This document shows, one piece after another, positions 22,411 through 34,847 of a stretch of DNA of 64,000 nt. Every line of letters begins with the position of its first letter. Position 1 is the first letter of the stretch. The translations under genes were made by a program, and so were the position numbers. Below the pieces are notes generated by a model. That model was given only the letters and a program-made list of their open reading frames with translations. It had not been told where the DNA came from and did not search any database. The stretch comes from Corylus avellana (taxonomy: Eukaryota > Streptophyta > Magnoliopsida > Fagales > Betulaceae): contig NC_081547.1 of assembly GCF_901000735.1 (NCBI RefSeq), positions 20,956,838 to 21,020,837 of the forward strand, given 5' to 3'.

Positions 22411-25380
22411 TTTCATAGCTTGGCTCTAACTCGAGCTCGGCTTGAATAAGCATCTTCGTAAATGAGTCAATTTTAAATTCGTAAAGCTTGACTCAGCTCG
22501 GCTCAATTACGGGCCTATTTGGCACGATTGAGTTCGACATAACATTTGCTCTCAGTGAATTTGTCTCATCAGGCAAAATAATCCCACGGAACAATTTTTT
22601 TTTTTTTTTCTTTAATGGAACATCATATGTCATACCCTAAGATATTCAAAGAATAATGCTCCATGAAATAAAAATCACTTACCCCAATCACACCTTCATT
22701 AGGGTCAACTTCTTTTATTTAAACACAAGTCCTGAATTAAAAATTTAATTTAAGAAGACGGACGACATTGAAAATTATTTTTTGGGGCCATACTTAATCA
22801 AGTAAAAAATATACGCTTAAAAAACATTTTTTAATAATTTTTTTTTTTTTTTGAAGAGGTTGGGGGGCCTTGGCCTTGATCCCTTAATTGATATATATAT
22901 ATATATATATATATATATTCTTCGCAAGTGGTAACCACGTTCGTTTTAAGGAAAAATACAATATTGGTTTATGTGGTATTAAAATTGAGAACTTAATGTA
23001 TAATGCAAAAATAATAAATGCTATATCATAACTAATTTAATTGACAAGTGTAACTCATAAGATATGTCATTTAATGATTTTTGTAAAAAATAAAAATAAA
23101 TAAAAAATATAACGGGACCTATTTTTTATTTTTACATACCATGAAAAACTTTTAGAACAATTTAATACCATAAAAAGTTTATTACAAATTAGTGTAACTA
23201 CAAAAGATTGATTTTCCATTTTTTTTCCTTTCTTTTTGACCTCAAAATTCCATTTAAAATGATTCGGCCTTGTTTGGCAATGGATAGAGAGTGTAAATTC
23301 GGCTAGTTATAACCGGTTACCAATCAGTAATCGGCCAACGGCTTATAAAAGCAGTTGGAATTGGTTTGGTTTTAGTTTTTGCATTTTCAAACACTTAGTT
23401 ATAATTGGTAACCGGATGTGTGTCTATATATATATTTTTTAAAAAAATACAACAACCTCGTTTACTTTAGGGTTTTTTTTAACAACTGTAACAAAGCCTA
23501 ACTTATTAGGCCAAAAAACCCTAATTATTTTTTAAAAAAGTCAAGAAAGGACAAAATTAAGCTCAAAAAATAGGCCAAATACCCAAAATAGACTCAACAT
23601 GCCCAATTTTTTAAAGACTTGGTTACCGGTCCGGATAACCAGCTACAATTGGTAATCGGTGGTTATTACATACCTAGATAACTGGTTACCAATGCCGGTT
23701 TTCTAAATTGATCAACCGACTATTTTAGTTTCGGTTAACGGTTTTAGCCAATAACTACTAATCAAAACCGAGTTTTCACCCCTAGTCACACAAGTCTCAA
23801 TTGTTTTTTAAAAAATTAAACTCCCTAACATTATTATTTTTTATATCACATTAATAATTTATTATTACTTTTTATTACTTTTTAAATAAAAAAAAAAACC
23901 CACTATAAAATAAATCATGCAAAAAAATTCAAAACTTTGATCAACTTTATATTACCTCAATCAAATTTTTTTTTTTTTTTTTGTAAAAAAATTTCCTACA
24001 CAAATTCATAGCCAAACTAGGCCTTGGCGGTGTTGAAGGAGAAAGAGGATGAATAAAGAGCCGGTAGGTGGTCGTTGAGAATAGCACATCGCTCCTCTGT
24101 CACATCTTTAATCATGATTTAGCTACCCCACCGTTAACTTTCTTATCCACGGTGTTTGGTCAGAGTAATAGGTCAAACTTAGTCATTATTAGTAAGGTAA
24201 AAGATAAAATAGTAAAATCACAAAAAGATTTTTTTTTTTTTTTTTTAAATGGTAGAGATTGTCACACGTTCACATGTGCCAACAGCGTGCCCAAAAAAAA
24301 AAAAAAAAAAAAAAAATCCGCGGTAATTGAATGAGGTGGGGGATCCAGGGGACCAGGATCCAGTGCCGACGAAAATAACCCATTTGTTTAAGGGTTAAAC
24401 ACCGAGATCTTATTTTAAATACAGTATCCCTCCCTTTTATTGTTGAATTAAAAAAAGATGATTTAGTTAACAATCAGATCTTCTTCCAAAGTTATTGACG
24501 AAAATGACCCATTTGAATGTAGTGCTTACCTTCTCTATTTTAAACACTTTTCCTTCAATCGAAGGCCATTCCTCCCTCTTACGACTTGCCACGTGTTGTC
24601 CTCCAACTAAATTATGTGTGTTCGTCCATGAATCAATGTCATCAGCTCTAACAAGGGATGCCTCCGATAATCCCTCCTCTATCATGGGTCAGGTGGCATA
24701 AAAATGTCAACTACTCCTGCAACAGGAGGAGATTAGTATTTCCATACCATCTTTGACGTGGGTTCTCTAAGAAAGGTATAGATAAATCAAAGTTTGAACC
24801 ACTTTAGTTGAGGGGAGCGATTGGGCACTTCACAACATGGTACAATTCTTTTGCAACGACTGAAATGAAGTTGTTGCGCTGATTTGGGCCTAAGCCGGTC
24901 GACACCCAAAATGGGCTACTTGGCCAAATTTTAAGATCTCAACAAACAAGCAACGGACAAGTGCACTAGCGTAAAAACCGTTGTGCTAATGCGTATCTAT
25001 TTTCTTTATGGGTAGTTGGAGGAAAAGCTAAAGTAAGAACCTCAAAAAAGTCGGGTGAACTTAATAAGAAAAATGCTAAATACGATAATTCTATCTAACA
25101 TTCATCTAACAAGGTTAATGGGACGGGCTCTCAACTAACTCTTAAATTAATTATTATTAAATAAAAGTCTATTTAATAATTAATTTAAAGTGTCTTGGCA
25201 AATATTATTAGTCGATAATAAAATAAAAATATAGTATTTAATAATTGAGCAAATGTGGCGTAGGAATCCAAAGCATGCAAAAGAAATACAGTAATAGAAA
25301 AGGGGAAAAAGTGATAAAACGAAGGGGAAAATAAAGCACAAAAGGCCTTTTCATCCGCGGGCCCTCCGTAGCAATACCCT
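22411..25380. other. Intergenic upstream of the phospholipase D gene
   Basis: Contains a hAT-like MITE (23285-23785), (AT)n near 22892-22918, several poly(T)/poly(A) tracts (22593, 22840, 24228, 24293) and AT-rich filler. No supported coding region. The last few hundred bases should include the PLD promoter; I see no clear TATA box. Confidence 0.4.
23285..23785. mobile_element. hAT-like MITE (GGTTACCGGT family)
   Basis: The left end (GTGTAAATTCGG) and the complement of the right end (GGGGTGAAAACTCGG) are inverted repeats. The interior holds repeated subterminal motifs such as AACCGGTTACCAAT. A relative is at 61198-61856. No 8-bp target duplication was found, so superfamily assignment is inference. 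Confidence 0.55.
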
Positions 25381-25460
25381 CTCCTCTTCCTTTCACACTG
25401 TTACTCCATCAATTTACTCAGACGTGAGCTTTCTCAAAATTCAACAGCTGATTGCCATCT

Positions 25461-25668
25461 TTCTCGGATCTCTCTCTCTCTCTCTTCATTTTCACGTTAT
25501 TATCACTGTGCTGTATGTATTCTCGAGGGAACCAAAAGCGCATCATATCCCTTTGCTCTCTCAGCGTTCTCAGATCTCTCTCTCTCTCTTCATTTTCACG
25601 TTATTATCACTGTGCTGTATCTATTCTCGAGGGAACCAAAAGCCCATCATATCCCTTTGCTCTCTCCA
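25461..25668 (+). repeat. 104-bp tandem duplication in the PLD leader
   Basis: Two nearly identical copies (CATTTTCACGTTATTATCACT at 25487 and 25591, period 104), each with a CT-rich block, CTCGAGGGAACCAAAAG and ATATCCCTTTGCTCTC. They lie in the presumed 5' UTR of the PLD gene, upstream of a likely leader intron whose acceptor is GGTGGAGGCAG at about 25974. Confidence 0.85.
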
Positions 25669-25980
25669 CGTTCTCAGATCTCTCTCTCAAAATTCCAAAT
25701 CCCAAATCCAAGTTCGTTCATCTCTCTCTCTTTAAGTCATGAACTTGTATTTTTTATTTTTTTGGATGAATAGAAACTATTTACTGATCACTGTCTTTGA
25801 TCCGACTAAAACGAACACCCTTTTGGAGTCAACTCTTTTGGGTTCCTCTGCACTCTGATCCGATCACTTCCTTTCTATTTCTGATGCTTGTGTTTGATCT
25901 TCCATTTCTTCTTTTGTTCATTTTGTTTTAGATTGTTTAATTTACTCTCTGTTTTGGTTTCTGGTGGAGGCAGGTGAGAA

Positions 25981-28900
25981 ATGGCGCACATTCTTCTACA
26001 TGGGACGCTTCACGCTACGATCTATGAGGTGGACAACATTCACAAAGGCGGTGGTGGCCCTAAGATCTTCCGCAAGGTATATTTGTCTTTTCATTTTTAT
26101 TATTTGTCCACAACAATTTCATATATTTCTGGATCTTACCCAATTATGCCGATTTGTGTTGTTTCTTTTTTTTTTAGGATGAATCATGATCTTTTTGTAT
26201 ATTTATTTTGATACCCATTTGGTATTCATACTTAAATATAAGGAGAAAAAAAAATTATGTAATGGATCGATAAGATTTATTAAAAAAGATTAATGCGTGT
26301 CTCTATAAAACTTTGCAAATAACACACTTTCATTTTAACGAAACGCACACTCTTTTTAGAATGCTTTTATATGAACTAAGAAAACTTTGTTCAAACTTTC
26401 TGGAAAAGTGTGATTCAAATTTTGGAGAAAACATGGCTTCTAATGATTAATATGGAAAATTAAATTATACTTCCAAATTGTAGTAACTTTCATTTACTTC
26501 GGCCAACTGAAAAAAGGAAAGCACAGCACATCATCTAACATCTATTGTAGAATGGAGGAACTACTAAAATAAAAAAGTTTTTAAGATGACTAAATAAAAT
26601 TTTCTTTTTCCTAAGAATAGAGTCTAGGCCTGGTACAGTACGAATATTTCACTTGGGTTAATTTTCCATTTCTCATTGAGTTTCCTTGTGATAATGGGAA
26701 TCTCACAATATATTCATGCATCAGTATCAATTTAATTAACAAAGTCAACTAAAAGTCCTATATTTGTTATCTACCACTTTAGCTCGTCTTCTCCTTTTCA
26801 CTGGCCTTAATGCTTATCAGATTGGGTAGTTTTGTGATCTTTAATTCTTTTGGAACTACCTTGACATGGCATAGATGGCTATCTTAAATGTATGTTAGTT
26901 CTTGGCTGTAATATCTACACGCCCACAAGAATGTCATCTTTTATCTTGTATGCTAAAAAAAAAAATGGAGACGGAATTTGGCTAAACTAGAATGGTTCTT
27001 TTCCCATTGATAGCATTATCTGGTAATCATGTACTACTATTGATTCTCATCGTTGGGAAAATGCAAATTTTTCTTTTTTGCATGTTCAATTGATTGAGTC
27101 TAGCCCTAACTGCAATTGAAACCGAAATATGTTACCAAAAGCTGACTTTCTCCTTTCATATTTGGGAAACAATTTTATTGTGGTTTTGTAATTAATCATC
27201 AGCCCTTCTTTTTAGTGATATTGCTTTGGAAGTCATTATTTGGTTCTCACTTGTTTATTGGGGTAGCTAGAAGCAAACAATCGAGTTATACATTTATTCA
27301 CTTAAAAAAAAAAAAATTAGAGCATATTTGGGATTGTGTTTGAGAAATAGAGCTTTTAAGTCGAAAGGCGTTTTTTGGCAAGCCAAAAGTGTATTTTGCC
27401 AATTTTTTAAGTAAAAAAGTCAAATAAGCACTTTTGGAATTTTTTTATCAAACATGCCAACTTTTGGTTTGGCATGGCTTTTTTAGGTATTTAAAGTATT
27501 TTTTACCATTCATAATGCAATCTCAAACAGGCTTTTATTTTAACTTGTGTCCTGACATCTTAGTCATATCTCTCTCGAATTGAACTTTTGATATGCATGC
27601 AAAGCGTGCTACTTGAACCATGAAAAAGATTGTAGAAACAAAAGCTTGATGCTATCTGAAAAGCATATGGTAATTTCAGCATCTAAGAATAAGAAACTGA
27701 TTTTGTAGTCTCTAGTCTATCTGCTTCATTACTTCTTTTCATAAAACGCAGCTTTATTGTGAAAATTTTCCTTTTATATTTGTTCTTTCTTGGAATGAAA
27801 TGAAATGAGGTTGAAGAAATTCAAAATGGAAGACATCTCACTAGGACGCCTGGCCTTCTTCTAGTAGGCGTACTTATTATTCCCTATAATTTTAGGAAAT
27901 TACATATTATTCCTCAAATATTCATATATTCACTCTTAACGTTTCTTTTATCAATCTACTTTCTGTCGTAGTTATCATCGTCATCTGCATTGTATGAATA
28001 ATCATTTCCTGGTGCATTTTTAAACTTTAAATATAAACATTTTTATCATTTGTGTCTATTGTCTATTTATTTTCTCTTTAGAAACATGATGCTTGCATGC
28101 TGGAGTACGGTTGTTCCAGTTGAAGGTTGTTATCGTTATAGAAAGATTATAATTTCATTTCAATTACCAAAGTATTGGTTTATTTTTGTTTTTAATTTAA
28201 ATTTATTGATTATAATTATAATTATTTCTGCTTTTCCTTTTTGTATCTCATTGGTAATTTGATATTTTGTAGCTTATGGAGAACATTGAAGAAACTGTTG
28301 GTTTTGGCAAAGGAGTTACTAAACTCTATGCAACTATTGATCTAGAAAAGGCTAGAGTTGGGAAGACCAGAATAATAGAAAACGAGTATAAGAACCCCAG
28401 GTGGTATGAGTCTTTTCATATTTACTGTGCCCATATGACATCAAACATTATATTCACTATCAAAGATGATAATCCTATTGGGGCATCCTTAATTGGAAGG
28501 GCTTATGTACCTGTTCAAGAAGTCTTGGGTGGGGAAGAAGTGGATAAATGGGTTGAAATCCTGGATGAAGACAAAAATCCTATTCAGGGAAATTCTAAGA
28601 TCCATGTGAAACTACGATATTTTGATGTTACAAATGACCGTACTTGGTCTCGGGGTATCAGAAGTCAAAAATTTCCTGGAGTGCCATACACTTTCTTCCC
28701 GCAGAGACAAGGATGTAGGGTTTCTCTGTACCAAGATGCTCACGTCCCAGATAATTTTGTTCCTAAAATACCCCTTGCTGGAGGCACGTACTACGAGCCC
28801 CACAGATGTTGGGAAGATGTTTTTGATGCGATCACTAATGCAAAACACTTGATCTATATCACTGGATGGTCTGTTTATACCGGAATTTCCTTGGTAAGGG

Positions 28901-30832
28901 ACTCGAGGAGGCCGAAGCCTGGAGGAGATATCACCCTTGGTGAACTGCTCAAGAAAAAGGCAAGCGAAGGTGTCAGGGTTCTTATGCTTGTTTGGGATGA
29001 CAGGACTTCAGTTGGTTTACTGAAAAAGGACGGATTGATGGCCACTCATGATGAAGAAACTGAACATTACTTCCAGAATACTGATGTGCACTGTGTCTTA
29101 TGCCCCCGGAATCCCGATGATGGTGGAAGCATTGTCCAGGATTTACAGATCTCCACCATGTTCACCCATCACCAGAAGATTGTGGTGGTGGACAGCGAGC
29201 TGCCTACTGAAGGATCACAAAAGCGGAGAATTGTGAGTTTTGTTGGGGGTATTGATCTTTGTGATGGGAGATACGATACTGCCTTTCATTCACTTTTCAG
29301 AACATTAGACACTGCACATCATGATGATTTTCATCAGCCAAATTTTGAGGGTGCTTCAATCACAAAAGGTGGTCCTAGGGAACCATGGCATGATATCCAC
29401 TCCCGGCTTGAAGGACCCATTGCTTGGGATGTCTTATTTAATTTTGAGCAGAGGTGGAGAAAGCAAGGTGGTAAGGATCTCCTTGTTCAGCTAAGAGAAC
29501 TTGATGATGTCATGATTTCCCCATCTCCAGTTATGTTCCCGGATGACCATGAGACATGGAATGTGCAGTTGTTTAGATCCATTGATGGTGGGGCTGCTTT
29601 TGGCTTCCCAGAGACACCTGAAGATGCTGCTAGAGCTGGGCTTGTCAGTGGCAAGGATAATATCATTGACCGGAGCATTCAGGATGCATATATTAATGCT
29701 ATTCGACGTGCGAAGAATTTCATTTATATTGAAAATCAGTATTTCCTTGGAAGCTGCTTTGCCTGGAGTGCTGATGGTATTAAGCCTGAGGATATGGGTG
29801 CTCTGCATCTGATTCCAAAGGAGCTTTCACTTAAGATTGTTAGTAAGATAGAAGCAGGGGAGAGGTTCACTGTCTATGTCGTTGTCCCAATGTGGCCCGA
29901 GGGTATGCCGGAGAGTGGATCAGTTCAGGCAATATTAGATTGGCAAAAGAGGACGATGGAGATGATGTATAAAGATGTCATTCAGGCTCTGAAAGCCAAG
30001 GGTATTGAGGACGATCCTCGGAACTATTTAACATTTTTCTGCCTTGGAAATCGGGAGGTAAAGAAGCATGGAGAGTATGAACCTTCAGAAAAACCAGAAC
30101 CTGATACCGATTATTTTAGAGCCCAGGTGGCCAGGCGCTTCATGATCTATGTTCATGCCAAGATGATGATTGGTAAGATATGCTACATTCACTATTTGAA
30201 CCCTTTTCTTTCTTTCTTTCTTTTTTTTTTTTTTTTTGTAATTTTTCCATCTAACTTTAGAACTTCTGTGTCCTGGTTATATACTTGAACCCCATTCAAT
30301 CTCAAAAGGATTTATTCGATTTTGATGACACTTCTCTTGCCTCAATGTAAAATATTTCATCCCAAGTCATTGAGTTGAGCTAATATGCCTTTTTACAGTT
30401 GATGACGAATACATAATAGTTGGATCTGCCAACATCAACCAGCGATCAATGGATGGTGCTAGGGACTCTGAGATAGCAATGGGAGCCTACCAGCCAAATC
30501 ATCTGGCAGCCCGGCAGCCAGCACGTGGCCAGGTCCATGGATTCCGTATGGCTCTGTGGTATGAGCACCTTGGCATGCTTGATGATTCTATTCTTCATCC
30601 TGAAAGCGAGGAGTGTATCAGGAAGGTGAACCAGATTGCTGACAAATATTGGGATCTATATTCAAGTGAGACACTTGAACATGACCTGCCCGGTCACCTG
30701 CTGCGATATCCCATTGGGGTTGCCAGTGAAGGAGAAGTCACAGAGCTACCTGGATTTGAGTTCTTCCCTGACACCAAGGCGCGAATTCTGGGTACCAAAT
30801 CTGACTACATGCCCCCAATCCTTACTACTTAG
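25981..30832 (+). CDS. PLDalpha1: Phospholipase D alpha
   Basis: Hydrolyses phosphatidylcholine and related lipids to phosphatidic acid, a signal in abscisic-acid, wounding and drought responses; family members are cytosolic and move to membranes with calcium. Coding exons: 25981-26076, 28273-30172, 30399-30832; introns have GT/AG ends and join in frame to 809 aa (Arabidopsis PLDalpha1 is about 810). The N-terminal C2 domain covers roughly residues 1-150 (start [18 protein letters not shown]). Two HKD catalytic motifs are seen: HHQKIVVVD starting at residue 331 and HAKMMIVDDE at residue 660; the second is split by intron 2. [11 protein letters not shown] and the C-terminal [21 protein letters not shown] match the alpha class. 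The start is the first ATG after the leader intron acceptor. All key residues are intact, so it should be functional. Intron 1 (2.2 kb) holds a MITE. The alpha1 label is by similarity; other alpha paralogues are possible. Confidence 0.97.
27319..27536. mobile_element. MITE in PLD intron 1
   Basis: The left end (GCATATTTGGGATTG) and the complement of the right end (AGCCTGTTTGAGATTG) form inverted repeats. The inside has AAAAGTGTATTTTG / AAGCACTTTTGG-like pairs. It is non-coding and spliced out. No target duplication confirmed. Confidence 0.55.
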
Positions 30833-30913
30833 TGGTATTCCTACTTGGTTCATGAAAATAATAATCTTTTACCTCATCCTTACTTTTACAGTACTAGTTT
30901 ATACTAGCCTTGC

Positions 30914-30919
30914 AATAAA
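30914..30919 (+). terminator. Polyadenylation signal of the PLD gene
   Basis: AATAAA, 82 bases after the stop codon, in an AT-rich 3' UTR. Confidence 0.5.
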
Positions 30920-31235
30920 AACGTTGTCTGTGATAACCTGCAAAGATTATATATCTGTCAGGATGTTTATAGCAGGATCTATAGGATGTGGTAATTCCGT
31001 GTGATTTTGATGCTGACTGGTGTAACTTATGAGTATTGTTTATTTGGCCCGTGACTGTTTTTCTCTGTATTGAATACTATGCGTGGTTTAAGTTAAAAGA
31101 AATCTTGGCTACTCTCTTTGGAACTTCCCTATACTATTGGTATACCATATAGTAAAGTAAACCACTCCAGGAGCAGGCTTTTCATAGTTACAATTTTATC
31201 CTGTTCTACTGGTGAAAGTGGAGGCCAGTTTCTTG

Positions 31236-31260
31236 CTCTCTCTCTCTCTCTCTCTCTCTC
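31236..31260. repeat. (CT)n microsatellite
   Basis: Twelve uninterrupted CT units downstream of the PLD gene. Confidence 0.95.
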
Positions 31261-31912
31261 TTTGTATAGCCACCGGCCCTTTGTTCCTCTGTCTAAGCCA
31301 TTGTTTGGGTTGGTTGGTCGGTAAACCGAATGCCTACAGACGGAAATGAGTAAGATAGAGAATATGTAATATCAAAAATTGAATGAACATATCTTGATCT
31401 TAAAAATTAAACAATAAACATGAGAATATCTAAACATCAACCATGTAAATAAATTACTCACTCAAAAGTCATAAAAAATGCATTGATGTAAACAAAGTAT
31501 CAAAATCAATGAGCACAATATACATCCATGCTAACCATCTAGTCTCTCACGAATAGTCCGCTTAGCTCGGATGGAGCATGATGAATAACAACAAAAGCTT
31601 GATGGCATTAGAAAGCTGATTCAAAGAGCTATAATTTTGTATTTCATAACAACTCTCAAATTTTATCGTTTACATGGTCAAATCGAGCTTCGTTCGATGC
31701 TTGTTCGAACAAGATGGTGCTTCAAGTCTCAAGACTAAAATGTGAGAGCCTTGTTTGAATCTCGTTCGAATGAACTTGCAACAAGGCTATTTTTCATTGT
31801 TCTTGGAAAGGTTTCTAAACACCTTTAAGCCTAAACAGTTTCAATATTTCTTCTTATTGTGCATCAATCAAACTACAGAAAAACCGAATAATGTGTATTA
31901 AAGAAACAAACA

Positions 31913-32256
31913 TGTATAACTCACTCCACAACGGAATATGAGTTTATTGCTTTAGCATCCACAATGAAGCAGAGAATGACTTAAAAACTTTTTGGTAGAG
32001 TCATTTTATGCTATGACAATTTATTGTAATAGTGAAGCAACCTTACGAGTAGAAACAAACAACGAAAGGGGTGTTAGAATGAGGCACAATTATGTGCGTG
32101 AATTATTCAAGAATGGAGTAACAACAGTTGAATATGTAAAGTCAAATTAAAATTTAGCATATAAAGGCCTTACACGGGATATGATATATAAGATATCTAA
32201 GATAATGAGGTTAAGGTTTATAAAATGAAAATCACTTAGGATGGGAACCTAACCTT
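31913..32256 (+). pseudogene. Copia RNase H remnant
   Basis: Plus-strand frame reads HSTTEYEFIALASTMK, a stop, then NFLVESFYAMTIYC, MRHNYVRELFKNGVTTVEYVKS and YKGLTRDMIYK. This is the Copia RNase H C-terminal pattern (normally ..RHNTVRQLL..ITIDYVKS..DPLTKGL). Several stops. No LTR or other domain is seen next to it; the remainder of the element is gone. Confidence 0.75.
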
Positions 32257-33521
32257 GGTTTTGAAATATAAGAGAGGTTAATTAGTATAAACAAGTCGGT
32301 AGAATGATTATGATTAGGAAACACTAGAAAACTTAAAAAATGGCTCACGTCATTTTAAAACCCTAATTATAAAGATTCGTATTTTAGAATTATGACATTT
32401 ATGTAGAGTTGAAAAGATGGGTATATGGAATGTAGATGTTCATTTTAGTCCCACATTGGCTAGAGAGTGATAAGCCAACACCTCTATAGATACCGTCATC
32501 ACTCTAATTATAAATTGAGTGATGAAAGTGATAAGCCAACACCTTTATAGATACCGTCCTCACTCTCCTAAAGCTAGCAACACCATTCGCGACGTGTAAT
32601 GTGCTTTCAATGCTATGAAGCATACTTTACTCTTCACATCGGAGCGAGAGACGTAAAGAGCCTTAAATTATTGTGAAAATCACTACTAGACTAATTGATC
32701 ACATCCAACTTTAGCACAAATGAGCTTGAAACAAAAATTTCAGTTGAGCCTCTCTTAATGTTAGTTCAAGGGAACTAGTCATTTGAAAAGTCTAATATGT
32801 CAACCGTAAGTGGCGTGGTAAATAGCTAATTATGTAGATTAGGCCAAAGAGAGGTTAGAGCTAATATGATTCATGGCCGATCGATCTGGGTTATATTATT
32901 TAGATGACCCTTGAATCATCTCCAACACACACAAATTTAGAGAACTATTCCTCCAATTTTTTCATGCATTATTTTGAGCTTTTGTATTCTCAATTAAGAG
33001 TGTTTTGTTACTCTTGAACAATGTCATTCCAAAATAATTCGAGCTTCATTGTAGTTTGGGAGGTATTTTGTCTAAACCAACATTCTAGAAGGGTACTCAC
33101 AAATTAAAAAAAAAAAAAAAACATTCTAGAAGAGAATGAAATAGGAACTAAAAATATCATCATTGTGATCATTGCAATGATGACTTGGTAATTTTGCTTT
33201 AGGCATTAGCATTTGAATTTATTATTTATATATTTTGTAACATATTCCACACGGCGTCGTCCACGTAACATCATTTAGTCTTAATCAAAAGCCAACCGCT
33301 AGAGAACGCAAGCGCCAAAGCCCTCCTTGCCGACGATTCACGAATTTCTTCCTTGTTGGGTGTTGCATTCACACCGTTGAGTCGACACGTGGATCGGCTG
33401 ATTATGTCCAAAAGTAGTGGTTCCTTGAACTACGAAGCTTCCGCCGTTCCACGTATGCCAAGCTTTGATGTTATATATCTTGAGATTCTATCCACTGCAA
33501 ACCACCCTTTTCTGCGCCTCT
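32257..33521. other. Intergenic; promoter-like end
   Basis: 32440-32580 contains a direct repeat (GTGATAAGCCAACACCT at about 32467 and 32528). 33241-33521 is GC-richer with a CACGTGG-type G-box (about 33388) and TATATAT at about 33471, resembling a promoter and leader, but no gene follows before the duplicated region and the gap. Confidence 0.35.
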
Positions 33522-33556
33522 CCCTAACCAATTAAATATGCTCTTCTATGAGTAAT

Positions 33557-33896
33557 GATTTTTATTTTTATTTTTTTATTTTATTATTATTATTATTATT
33601 ATTATTTTTTTTTTTTTTTTAATTGAATAAGGAAAGGGCTATAGGGAAGGATCTTTTCCACTTCTGATCCGAACAGAAGAGAAAGTGGGAGATCCTGAAA
33701 ACGAAAAAAGGGTGGGCTCCTCAACAATAAACCCAAAATAAACTAAAACAACACAGAAATAAAAACTAAAGGGAAGGCCACCCCAACAACAAAGCCCAAA
33801 TGGTAAAAAACAGTGCAAATACAAGAACAAACTCTGGATCCAGTCCAAAAGGACCAAACAGCAGGCAATGGTAATTACCAATGATCCCAAATACAA
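33557..33896 (-). mobile_element. LINE 3' fragment inserted in a MITE (copy 1)
   Basis: Poly(T) then AATTGAATAAGGAAAGGGC, ending near CCAATGATCCCAAATAC. Same block order as 21974-22410. It interrupts a Mutator-like MITE just after the terminal GAGTAAT (33550-33556). The long open frame inside is 3' UTR and not a gene. Confidence 0.7.
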
Positions 33897-33932
33897 CTTC
33901 TTTTTGTGTTACTTCAAGAATGATGTGGTTAT

Positions 33933-34040
33933 GTCCATAAGAGGTAGTTCAATCGGCTTGGACCACACTTAATAAAGTGGAGGTCACTAGTTCGAATCCT
34001 CCTCCCCCCTCTTGTGCAGACATATCAAAAAAAAAAAAAA
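33933..34040 (+). mobile_element. tRNA-derived SINE with 14-bp target duplication (copy 1)
   Basis: Flanked by AATGATGTGGTTAT at 33919-33932 and 34041-34054. It contains an A-box-like block (GAGGTAGTTCAATCGGC), a B box (TAGTTCGAATCC) about 50 bases later, and ends GACATATC plus a poly(A) tail. This is the standard layout of a pol III SINE. It is inserted in the core of the Mutator-like MITE. Confidence 0.9.
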
Positions 34041-34281
34041 AATGATGTGGTTATTAAAATCACCATTGGACTTATGATTGATCATTATTAAATTTTGATC
34101 AAATTGTAATTTTAACATCTACATCATTCTTGAAGGAACTCAAAAAGGACATAAGAATAACTTCTATAATTACTCACTATAGCCAAAACACAAAATTTAT
34201 AAGAAAAGGCCCATTATGGCTAAACCTTTTTTTTTTTTTTTACACGCAAATTCACACGGTTATTTATTAGAGTCTTGTTTT

Positions 34282-34381
34282 NNNNNNNNNNNNNNNNNNN
34301 NNNNNNNNNNNNNNNNNNNNNNNNNNNNNNNNNNNNNNNNNNNNNNNNNNNNNNNNNNNNNNNNNNNNNNNNNNNNNNNNN
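34282..34381. other. Assembly gap (100 N)
   Basis: Separates the two copies of the duplicated segment; copy 2 begins right after it. Confidence 0.99.
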
Positions 34382-34415
34382 CCTAACCAATTAAATATGC
34401 TCTTCTATGAGTAAT

Positions 34416-34696
34416 TTTTTTTTTTTTTTTTTAATTGAATAAGGAAAGGGCTACAGGGAAGGATCTTTTCCACTTCTGATCCGAACAGAAGAGAAAGTGG
34501 GAGATCCTGAAAACGAAAAAGGGGTGGGCTCCCCAACAATAAACCCAAAATAAACTAAAACAACACAGAAATAAAAACTAAAGGGAAAGCCACCCCAACA
34601 ACAAAGCCCAAATGGTAAAAAACAGTGCAAATACAACAACAAACTCTGGATCCAGTCCAAAAGGACCAAACAGCAGGCAATGGTAATTACCAATGA
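34416..34696 (-). mobile_element. LINE 3' fragment inserted in a MITE (copy 2)
   Basis: Duplicate of the LINE fragment in copy 1, with the same insertion point after GAGTAAT (34409-34415). Confidence 0.7.
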
Positions 34697-34744
34697 TCCC
34701 AAATACAACTTCTTTTTGTGTTACTTCAAGAATGATGTGGTTAT

Positions 34745-34847
34745 GTCCATCAGAGGTAGCTCAATCGGCTTGGACCACACTTAGTAAAGTGGAGGTCACT
34801 AGTTCAAATCCTCCTCCCCCCTCTTGTGCAGACATGTCAAAAAAAAA
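34745..34847 (+). mobile_element. tRNA-derived SINE (copy 2)
   Basis: Same insertion as 33933-34040, flanked by AATGATGTGGTTAT at 34731-34744 and 34848-34861. The A-box region reads GAGGTAGCTCAATCGGC, the B box TAGTTCAAATCC. The tail is shorter. Confidence 0.9.

Larger units (their letters stand above)
33522..34281. repeat. Copy 1 of a duplicated segment left of a gap
   Basis: From CCTAACCAATTAAATATGC to AGTCTTGTTTT this matches 34382-35085 almost base for base. Both copies hold the same nested LINE and SINE insertions inside one Mutator-like MITE. Copy 1 has a (TTA)n stretch at about 33583-33605 that copy 2 lacks. Confidence 0.95.

Noticed and set aside
30180..30288. Extension of the PLD frame beyond 30172
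   Set aside because: This is read-through into intron 2 (GTAAGATATG donor); the true continuation is the exon at 30399.
33639..33896. 85-codon minus-strand frame repeated at 34451-34708
   Set aside because: It lies in the 3' UTR of a LINE insertion and has no domain.
33940..34010. Possible tRNA gene (A box and B box present)
   Set aside because: The sequence does not fold as a full cloverleaf, ends in poly(A) and has a 14-bp target duplication; it is a SINE.
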